Below are positions 58,901 through 64,000 of a stretch of DNA of 64,000 bases, in pieces (the stretch's first letter is position 1; each line of letters starts with the position of its first letter). The stretch lies in assembly GCA_012932295.1 (NCBI GenBank), contig JAAONU010000008.1, positions 37,128,949 to 37,192,948 on the forward strand, written 5' to 3'. The position numbers and the translations under genes were made by a program. Source of the stretch: Cyclina sinensis. Lineage: Eukaryota > Mollusca > Bivalvia > Venerida > Veneridae. The notes under the pieces are model-generated. The model made no database searches and was not told where the DNA came from. It worked only from the letters and a program-made list of their open reading frames with translations.

Positions 58901-61900
58901 ATGATTTCCTTGTGACTAGCAGTTTTCAGCATTTCCTTACTCTGAATGGTTTCCTTGTGACTTGCAGTTTTCAGTATTTCCTTACTCTGAATGGTTTCCT
59001 TGTGACTAGCAGTTTTCAGTATTTCCTTACTCTGAATGATTTCCTTCTGACTTGCAGTTTTCAGTATTTCCTTACTCTGAATGATTTCCTTGTGACTAGC
59101 AGTTTTCAGTATTTCCTTACTCTGAATGATTTCCTTCTGACTTGTAGTTTTCAGTATTTCCTTACTCTGAATGATTTCCTTCTGACTAGCAGTTTTCAGT
59201 ATTTCCTTACTCTGAATGGTTTCCTTGTGACTTGTAGTTTTCAGTATTTCCTTACTCTGAATGGTTTCCTTCTGACTAGCAGTTTTCAGTATTTCCTTAC
59301 TCTGAATGGTTTCCTTGTGACTAGCAGTTTTCAGTATTTCCTTACTCTGAATGGTTTCCTTGTGACTAGCAGTTTTCAGTATTTCCTTACTCTGAATGGT
59401 TTCCTTGTGACTAGCAGTTTTCAGTATTTCCTTACTCTGAATGGTTTCCTTGTGACTAGCAGTTTTCAGTATTTCCTTACTCTGAATGGTTTCCTTGTGA
59501 CTAGCAGTTTTCAGTATTTCCTTACTCTGAATGGTTTCCTTGTGACTAGCAGTTTTCAGTATTTCCTTACTCTGAATGGTTTCCTTGTGACTAGCAGTTT
59601 TCAGTATTTCCTTACTCTGAATGGTTTCCTTGTGACTAGCAGTTTTCAGTATTTCCTTACTCTGAATGGTTTCCTTGTGACTAGCAGATTTCAGTATTTC
59701 CTTACTCTGAATGATTTCCTTCTGACTTGCAGTTTTCAGTATTTCCTTACTCTGAATGATTTCCTTCTGACTAGCAGTTTTCAGTATTTCCTAGCCGAGG
59801 AATGTAAGAAAAAAGAAGATTTTAAATGTTTTATATAGAGAAATTATATTTGAGTCAATATATTGATGTTACATTTTAGACAAGAAAGTAAAACCGGTTG
59901 ATAAATCTGGTGGTGGATTGTTCGAAGATGAAGATGATGATGTACTTTTTAATGAAACAACAGAAAAACCAAAGAAGGAAGAGCCTCCTGGGAAAAAAGT
60001 AAGTTGAGTATTTTTCATTTCATCACTAAAAGATCATTAAAGATTTCCTAAAAGATTTATTCTGTTATTATAATGAAAACAGGAACTACTCTTTAAATAC
60101 AAGTTTATTATTTTAACACTGTTACACTGTTTGGATATCCAGATAATCAGATGAACATTAAAATCCTTTGTGTCTGTGAAACAAGTGCTTAATACACAAA
60201 ACTGTCATTGCACTAAGAGAAAAAGAAGCAGATGAAACATGTTTTTTTCAAACAGTAAAAATGTTTTAAGATCAAAGTTAATGTGTAGATCCTGACACTT
60301 ATCAAAATAATTGTTTGCATTTGGTCTAAATTCTTATATGACTGTGTCTTTCGTTTTTAACAGATTTAGTTCAGAGAAGATATTGATTTAATTTTGAGAG
60401 TCTCATGTATTTTCAGCATCCTATTGGAGGAGTGCCCATGTTTGGCCCACCAGGGGCAGGTAACCCATTGGCAAAGGCACTCAAGAGTAAAGCTCAGAGA
60501 CACGAGTCAGATGAGGTATTAAACCAGACTGATAATACAAATTTCTAATTGCACTGTTTAAAAATGAGTTCACTTTCAGGCAATCAAAAATCAAGACATT
60601 TTAGAATGGTTTCAAAAAAAAGATTTATTGTTTATTTTGTAAAGATATATTTTTTCTTAATAATACTTTTAACTAATATTGATAGTTTACTCATATCTAT
60701 ATTGGAGTAGAAGCTTGTTTTTAGTAGCTTTTAAGTGGCTATCCTTCAGATTAGTTCTTTGAAGCATTTGATACACAAAATTGTTCATTGAGCAAACAGA
60801 ACAAGAAGCAGGTATAACTGTTTTATATACTCTTTGAAACCTTCAGGTAAATCAAATTTTCAAAATTATAATTTAAGAAAACCTTTAGTTAAAGATAAAC
60901 AGTTGTTTATTTCTTGTTTGGTTACCAATCATTTGCAAATAGAAAATAGTCAGCCCATCTTGTTTCTTTGACATGTATTGCTCAGAATCTCAGCCATATG
61001 AGCTCAGATTAGCTCCATGACAGGATCATTTTTTAATAATTATAACAGGAGGAAGATGATTGGTCAGATGGTAAGAAGTCTCGCAGTGAAAGCTTAAAAT
61101 CAAACCAATCAGGATCATCAAAACATTCAGCCAAAATTGGATCTGCCCAATCAAAAGACAGCTTATTTGCAGCTGAACCAGATGATTCTTTGGCAGCCTC
61201 TAAGCCAAAATCAAACAGGTAAAATGAAAACTTAACACAAGAAGAATTTATTGTATAAACATGTAGCTAAAACGTTGAAAGATAGAAAGATATATTAGTT
61301 TCATTGCTCAAGTCTTCATAGCTAAATTGTTGTAGTAAATATCCCAAAACGTGATCTCAGGTTAGGAAACAACTGGGTATGATTAGACATTTATAATGTC
61401 TCCCCCCAAAAATGGGGGAGACATATTGTTTTTCCCCCGGGTGTCTGTCCGTCCGTCTGTCCATCACAAAATCGTGTCCGCTCTGTATCTTCCAAAGACC
61501 TTGAAGGATTTTTATGAAACTTGGGTCAGATGTTCACCTCATCAAGGCAACGTGCAGAACCCACTTTGCGGGTGTGGTGTCTCAAGGTCAAGGTCACACT
61601 TGGAGGTTAAATGTCAAATGCCAGAAATTGTGTCCGCTCTGTATCTTCAAAAGCCCTTGAAGGATTTTTATGAAACTTGGGTCAGATGTTCACCTCATCA
61701 GGGGAGACATATTGTTTTTCCCCCGGTTGTCTGTCTGTCCGTCCATCCGTCTGTCCGTCACTAAATCAAGCATTCACTGGATATCTTCGAGTAATTTCGA
61801 ACCCCACAACTAGAAAACAAACTCTGATTGATCATATATATGTTAAGAGTGCTCCTGTTGTACATTGTGGAGTAGTTCCAACATACTACAGCTATCATTA

Positions 61901-63282
61901 TGTTATTATACCTAACACTTGTCCTTCCAAAAAAAAAAACAACAACAGTTGTTACCTTTGTAACTTAGCACTTAATATAATTATAGTTCTGTTTTACACA
62001 TTCATTAAAGTTATTTTAGTGTTAGAATGACCAAGTTGCATGACAGTAAAGATAAATGCTGAAAACTCAGTGAATGTTTACCCTTAACCTGCAGTCTGAC
62101 CATGGTCTGTTGTATTTGCCATTCACTCAGTAAATTTTCAATAAGCATCCCCTATACAATAGATTGATCAGTCCAAATTGAAAGATGGAGAAGTCCATTT
62201 TAGCTATTTAGCATGGTCAGGGATAAGAAACCATGTAAATTAGAAGTAACAAAGACTTCTTCCTTGGATATAAATGAAAATATACCTTCCAGTATAATTT
62301 TTTATTAAATTCATGACACGGCTGGTCTTAAGAAATTTTTTCCTATGATATTCAACATTTACTTACTGAGAATAATTTCTTTCTCTGTGAATGAAAAAAT
62401 TGTTAAAGTTTTTCTTTCTAAGGATACATGTCAGTGCAAATATATTTTTTTATATTCAATGTCTTTTTGACCACTTTTATAACTTCAAGCACTTCTAAAG
62501 ATGTGGTTCTGTATTACTATATCACAGCTTCACTAGGAATGCCAAGGCAACCACTGGTCTGTTTGATGATGATGAAGAAGATGATTTGTTTGGAACAAGT
62601 TCCAAGCCATCTGAGCCAGCTAAAACTGTCCAACCAAATAAGGTAGATCAACTTCAGTCCACAGGTTGCTTTGAAGTTAAAGGCATATAATTATGTACAT
62701 CTGTTGGTACTGTTCAGTACATGCAGAGATAAGATGTTATACTAGATGGTTTGATGACAAAAATGAATGATATAGTTTTTTTAGATAGATTGTAAGTGAA
62801 AATAAATACAGTGGTGCTTTGAAAAATTTCTGTGTTGGATGTGAAGAATCTTTGTTGCATTATGCTTAACAGCTAAGTTTCCTGTCGTGTAATCCTCTGC
62901 ACATGGTTGCTTTGAAAAACATTTATTTTTAATGAAAACAATGTTGGACCATAACTCATGTACTCATGGTGCTGGTTTGATGCTTGAGAAATCAGGAGAA
63001 GCTTAGAACACAAGAACTTGATGTCCGTGCCAAACATGGCATTTGATGTTAAGCCATTACTAAGCAGCTATTGTATACTGAAGTGAATTGCCTTCCAAAA
63101 TAGCTCAGTGTTGGGAGGACGGAGCAAAAGGACAAGAATGAAAACTAAGCTTTGTAGTTTTTCAGCTTATTTTTTCCCTTTTTTCAGACTGAGAAGTTGA
63201 AGCCAAAGTCATCAGCCCTGTTTATGGATGACGATGAAGAGGATGATCTTTTTGGAGGAGCTCCTCTCAAACCCAAAGAACA
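40684..63282 (+). CDS. WASHC2: WASH complex subunit 2 (FAM21), 5' half, 21 exons, continues past the window
   Basis: Twenty-one exons, all GT-AG with agreeing phases, give about 687 residues. Vertebrate WASHC2 is about 1,340 residues long, so about half lies beyond 64,000. The head (residues 23-215) carries conserved text: WERAWTLDEMRKGAGNWSLA, LYLQEFSQKLISRTHEIEKE, VNNVFNDFMMLANTQFVENR, then 'EAELIPKVSEAIRLGVDVID' and DRSLPYLIGS. In WASHC2 this head binds the WASH assembly. The rest is an acidic, disordered tail with Leu-Phe-acidic motifs (DLFG at about 281, DDLFGDS and GDLFGDS at about 398-411, then GGLFDDEDDDDDIFGG, GGLFEDEDDDVLF, GLFDDDEEDDLFG, ALFMDDDEEDDLFGG) that bind retromer VPS35 in known homologues. 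The complex drives actin nucleation on endosomes. The C-terminal capping-protein and lipid-binding regions are outside the window. Confidence 0.93.
40902..40990. repeat. 90-bp dispersed repeat, copy in WASHC2 intron 1
   Basis: CTAGTCTCACTATTTCGCCC onward, matching 40081-40170 in direct orientation. A 9-bp hairpin (GCCCAATCG/CGATTGGGC, 41010-41031) follows, and a related GGTTGAACAACTAAAA fragment recurs at about 41306. Confidence 0.65.
41050..42036. other. WASHC2 intron 1 remainder, nothing coding seen
   Basis: AT-rich intron with no exon-like segment of matching phase. Confidence 0.5.
42037..42120 (+). CDS. WASHC2: WASHC2 exon 2
   Basis: 28 codons beginning ADRSWERAWTLDEMRKGAGN, the most conserved WASHC2 motif. 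Acceptor TTTTCAG, donor GGG|GTAAGT, phase 0. Confidence 0.93.
42341..42483. mobile_element. MITE-like element, copy 4, in WASHC2 intron 2
   Basis: TAGTCAAAATAATTTAAGTG to TTTATTTGGACTA. TTGATG flanks both ends (42335-42340 and 42484-42489), consistent with a target duplication. Confidence 0.65.
43018..43855. mobile_element. Family B element (ATGTCTCCCC ends) in WASHC2 intron 2
   Basis: It starts with the palindrome TATGTCTCCCC..GGGGGAGACATA and ends GGGGGGAGACATGCG. The core is about five units of roughly 120 bp with 'CCTTCAAACTTCATAGGATG', 'TAGGTCAAAGGTCAAGGTCA'. A later copy lies at 61396. Confidence 0.7.
43933..43970. repeat. (ATT)n microsatellite
   Basis: About ten ATT units in WASHC2 intron 2. 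Confidence 0.8.
44271..44363 (+). CDS. WASHC2: WASHC2 exon 3
   Basis: 31 codons, LLLYLQEFSQKLISRTHEIE and on. Acceptor TTGCTTCCAG, donor AAG|GTACTT, phase 0. Confidence 0.93.
44520..45000. repeat. Interspersed repeat in WASHC2 intron 3
   Basis: 'GGTCAAGGTCACACTGACAG', 'CCTTGTC.GGGCCAT' twice and a 'CTTTCCATTGGCTGG' tail mark this as a diverged relative of family B. The two open frames over it are repeat shadows. Confidence 0.45.
45471..45542 (+). CDS. WASHC2: WASHC2 exon 4
   Basis: 24 codons, MANVRVNNVFNDFMMLANTQ then FVEN. Acceptor TTTTTTCAG, donor AAC|GTAAGT, phase 0. Confidence 0.93.
46207..47636. mobile_element. Family A element, copy 2, inverted, in WASHC2 intron 4
   Basis: It starts with the palindrome TAGCTCACCTGTCACGTAG..GTGAGCT and ends GCGATACAGGGCCATCATGG then CCCTCTTGTTTTA, the inverse of the left end at 20701. 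About eight to nine units of roughly 145 bp lie inside, with 'CTAGGTCACAGAGCCCAAAT'. Open frames here are repeat shadows. Confidence 0.78.
47786..47851 (+). CDS. WASHC2: WASHC2 exon 5
   Basis: 22 codons, RVYDEDEKQEETPQEEKKPD. Acceptor AATTTCAG, donor CAG|GTAGGC, phase 0. Confidence 0.9.
48235..48408 (+). CDS. WASHC2: WASHC2 exon 6
   Basis: 58 codons, REAELIPKVSEAIRLGVDVI, 'AFEKLDTNIDNSDSEEEDES' and PILEAK. It matches the conserved end of the head. Donor AAG|GTAATG, phase 0. Confidence 0.93.
48725..49345. repeat. ~39-bp minisatellite in WASHC2 intron 6, about 16 copies
   Basis: Unit 'TATAATGTTACCTTGTGTAC' followed by 'ATACATAGAAGATTAAAAA', drifting to 'ATATAGAGAACATT' in the right half. Open frames on both strands arise from it. 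Confidence 0.82.
49406..49493 (+). CDS. WASHC2: WASHC2 exon 7
   Basis: 29 codons plus one base, DPYLDRSLPYLIGSPNFMQD, the conserved close of the head. Donor CAG|GTTAGT, phase 1. Confidence 0.92.
49901..49980 (+). CDS. WASHC2: WASHC2 exon 8
   Basis: Acidic serine-rich, DDESDAGSISESESEEEEKG. Acceptor AATTTCAG phase 1, donor GAG|GTGGGT phase 0. Confidence 0.88.
50150..50375. repeat. Family B-like fragment in WASHC2 intron 8
   Basis: 'CTAGGTCAAAGTTCAAGCTC', 'CTGCTCAATAACTCTGGAAG' and 'GGGTCAAAGGTCAAGTTCAT' match the units at 43018-43855. The ends are missing. Confidence 0.5.
50431..50508 (+). CDS. WASHC2: WASHC2 exon 9
   Basis: 26 codons, YSYSETESESDTEKPAKKEK then DLFPQ. Acceptor TTTTTTCAG, donor CAG|GTAGGT, phase 0. 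Confidence 0.88.
51219..51341 (+). CDS. WASHC2: WASHC2 exon 10
   Basis: 41 codons, DSEESDSDGDLFGTGEKKKP with acidic tail, donor AAG|GTTCAT, phase 0. An internal GTGAGA after 51261 would be a stronger donor but would leave phase 1 and not fit exon 11. Confidence 0.78.
51562..51691 (+). CDS. WASHC2: WASHC2 exon 11
   Basis: PPAAPKDFASELAKKLGGPA, then DDEW-like acidic and KPKKK. 'FASELAKKLG' matches the 'FADELAARI' block of vertebrate WASHC2. Acceptor ATCTTTGCAG, donor AAAG|GTACAC, phase 1. Confidence 0.88.
52057..52113 (+). CDS. WASHC2: WASHC2 exon 12
   Basis: Lysine-rich, GKKTTKKEKKKKEKPKEQN. Acceptor ATCTTACAG, donor AATG|GTTGGT, phase 1 to 1. Confidence 0.8.
52529..52626 (+). CDS. WASHC2: WASHC2 exon 13
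   Basis: DLFPAPSDKEDGPFVGGTFG then KSDDLFGDSDE; two Leu-Phe motifs. Acceptor GTTTTCAG, donor GAG|GTAGGA, phase 0. Confidence 0.88.
52640..53760. other. WASHC2 intron 13, nothing else seen
   Basis: AT-rich intron, no repeat or exon recognised. Confidence 0.5.
53769..53835 (+). CDS. WASHC2: WASHC2 exon 14
   Basis: GDLFGDSLKGMKEKKKESSE. Acceptor GTTTTACAG, donor GAAG|GTATTG, phase 1. Confidence 0.87.
54560..56295. repeat. 77-bp minisatellite in WASHC2 intron 14, about 21 copies
   Basis: Unit begins GATAAGCCAAGAATGTCTGT and ends with CATACAGGGACATAAGG. Copies at the edges are more diverged than central ones; several pairs share the same variants (for example 'TAGACATATCTGGGATAGTC' twice), a sign of block duplication. 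Confidence 0.88.
56461..56559 (+). CDS. WASHC2: WASHC2 exon 15
   Basis: DEVEDKPVEKKPRARTSSGK then KVPAGGVSVFG; 'KKIPAGAVSVF' is the vertebrate equivalent. Acceptor GCTCTTCAG, donor CCAG|GTATTC, phase 1 to 1. Confidence 0.9.
56560..57501. other. WASHC2 intron 15, nothing else seen
   Basis: AT-rich intron without a recognised repeat. Confidence 0.5.
57502..57597 (+). CDS. WASHC2: WASHC2 exon 16
   Basis: GKSSGGRGGGLFDDEDDDDD then IFGG, a full Leu-Phe-acidic motif. Acceptor GCTATATAAAG is weak in pyrimidines, donor GAAG|GTAATG, phase 1 to 1. Confidence 0.86.
57640..58445. repeat. ~42-bp minisatellite in WASHC2 intron 16
   Basis: Unit 'CACTGTAGACCAGTGTTATT' plus 'GCAGGCCAGTGTCATTGTGGTA', about 19 copies with frequent variants. 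Short open frames on both strands come from it. Confidence 0.85.
58837..59795. repeat. 45-bp minisatellite in WASHC2 intron 16, 21 copies
   Basis: Unit 'TTTCAGTATTTCCTTACTCT' plus 'GAATGGTTTCCTTGTGACTAGCAGT' in two parts. Because 45 is divisible by three, one frame stays open for 335 codons (FQYFLTLNGFLVTSS repeated). It ends 85 bp before exon 17. Confidence 0.92.
59880..59998 (+). CDS. WASHC2: WASHC2 exon 17
   Basis: DKKVKPVDKSGGGLFEDEDD then DVLFNE. Acceptor ACATTTTAG, donor AAA|GTAAGT, phase 0. It follows a 45-bp array whose units carry acceptor-like sequences. Confidence 0.88.
60417..60515 (+). CDS. WASHC2: WASHC2 exon 18
   Basis: 33 codons, HPIGGVPMFGPPGAGNPLAK. Acceptor GTATTTTCAG, donor GAG|GTATTA, phase 0. 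Confidence 0.86.
61049..61218 (+). CDS. WASHC2: WASHC2 exon 19
   Basis: EEDDWSDGKKSRSESLKSNQ, a serine-rich linker, then DSLFAAEPDDSLAAS. Acceptor TTATAACAG, donor ACAG|GTAAAA, phase 2. Confidence 0.85.
61396..61780. mobile_element. Family B-type element fragment in WASHC2 intron 19
   Basis: ATGTCTCCCC..GGGGGAGACATATTG starts it; 'GGGGAGACATATTGTTTTTC' recurs at 61700 with a second GTCCGTC stretch, so two 5' ends are in tandem about 280 bp apart. No 3' end is seen. Confidence 0.6.
61785..62536. other. WASHC2 intron 19 remainder, nothing coding
   Basis: No exon-like segment in matching phase was found before 62537. Confidence 0.45.
62537..62642 (+). CDS. WASHC2: WASHC2 exon 20
   Basis: NAKATTGLFDDDEEDDLFGT; the acceptor is CACTAG before 62537, since the AG ten bases earlier would break the phase. 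Donor AAG|GTAGAT, phase 0. Confidence 0.85.
63188..63282 (+). CDS. WASHC2: WASHC2 exon 21
   Basis: TEKLKPKSSALFMDDDEEDD then LFGGAPLKPKE. Acceptor TTTTTTCAG, donor GAACA|GTAAGT, phase 2. This is the last exon in the window. Confidence 0.87.
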
Positions 63283-64000
63283 GTAAGTAGTTGTTTTTTG
63301 TCATTTTTAAGAATGCTAAACTATAGGGGTTAGATGTTTGGTCTCTTAACATAGAAGATGGTTGAGTTTGAGTCTCTTCAGCAGGATATGTACCTATATT
63401 ATCTGTTTGAAGCCAAATTCAAACCAGTCCAACCAACAGTGACAAAAGGAAAACATTTTGTGGAGTTGATCTAAACAAGAAAGCAATGTTTCCATTTGTC
63501 TACTTCTTTGCTGAAGGTTGAGACTAGTATAGCAGTGAAACCTTTTGCTTAATTAAGGTTATCAGGTGGAGCCTTCCATCAACATAACTATAAATGTGAG
63601 AAAGCTAGAATTTGCTTGAGAAAATTTTAAATGAATATGAACTGCACCTTTAAGAAACAATAGATGGATGAACTCAACAGTTACTCATAAAGATACAGAT
63701 AAAGAACCTTTATTTAACATTACGTATTAAAAACATCAGCTCAAAACTAACAGTATCCAGTAACAAGGTGTTACTTACCTTTATCTACAAGCAGGAAGCT
63801 TCTCTTTACCTTCTTGACACAACCCTTACATTGCTTAGAGCTACCAGTATAATTTTTTTATGTGTATAGTACAACACAGCCTAGGGCTGATCTCACAATC
63901 TCCCACACAAAAAGCAATGCTTTACTACTGTCTATCAAGGTAGTCACTATTGTAAATAGTGTTACGGCATTGTTTGCTTGACTGTCAAAGGTAAAAAGCC
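63283..64000. other. Start of WASHC2 intron 21
   Basis: No further exon of WASHC2 is recognisable up to the window edge. Confidence 0.5.

Noticed and set aside
58831..59838. 335-codon open frame of 15-residue repeats
   Set aside because: It is the open frame of a 45-bp minisatellite inside WASHC2 intron 16. It has no start context of note, and the repeat length being a multiple of three explains the openness.
61396..62030. Open frames of 122 and 117 codons
   Set aside because: They lie on the family B repeat end and its GTCCGTC stretch in WASHC2 intron 19.

Overview
This window looks like nuclear DNA of a bivalve-like mollusc. It is AT-rich, with short exons in long introns and GT-AG splice sites. 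It is crowded with tRNA-derived SINEs, foldback elements, minisatellites and repeat families that I associate with bivalve genomes. The gene families present (WASH complex subunit 2, HSPA12-type Hsp70, DZIP3-like HEPN) fit a mollusc. I cannot name the species. No prokaryotic operons, rRNA genes, CRISPR arrays or intact tRNA genes are visible.

Left third (1-18,060, minus strand). The main gene encodes a protein with two HEPN-type domains. Eight coding exons (start ATG at 18,014, stop at 7,983) join with matching phases into one 826-residue reading frame. HEPN 1 carries R-x5-H and HEPN 2 carries R-x4-H. They are followed by a small alpha/beta-like domain and an unrecognised tail. Beyond its stop lie a further phase-0 exon (7,610-7,449) and a tandem series of related lysine/glutamate-rich coiled-coil exons (about 6,469, 5,616, 4,847, 3,876 and 95 to the window edge). 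These may be an alternative C-terminus of the same gene or a neighbouring gene. Intron 1 of the HEPN gene holds a dead Jockey/CR1-type LINE (14,834-16,920) in the opposite orientation and a perfect 23-bp hairpin.

Middle (18,060-40,000). This holds a decayed BEL/Pao retrotransposon (about 19,330-20,160), a 2.5-kb element built of 145-bp tandem units (20,701-23,208) that abuts a degraded PHD-like zinc-finger remnant, a 19-bp minisatellite of about 39 copies, several copies of a MITE-like repeat, and a plus-strand HSPA12-like gene (32,583-36,223, four coding exons, 443 residues). The HSPA12-like protein keeps the Hsp70 nucleotide-binding motifs but lacks the family's C-terminal part.

Right third (40,684-63,282, plus strand). 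The 5' half of WASHC2 (FAM21), the WASH-complex subunit that links WASH to retromer on endosomes, is present as 21 exons whose phases all agree (about 687 residues). It has the conserved head and at least seven acidic Leu-Phe motifs of the tail, and it runs off the right edge. Its introns hold four distinct minisatellite arrays (39, 77, about 42 and 45 bp units) plus several interspersed repeats.

The most interesting item is the tandem-HEPN gene with its neighbouring coiled-coil exon array. It is a candidate RNA-cleaving or innate-immune-type protein that I do not recognise as a described gene.
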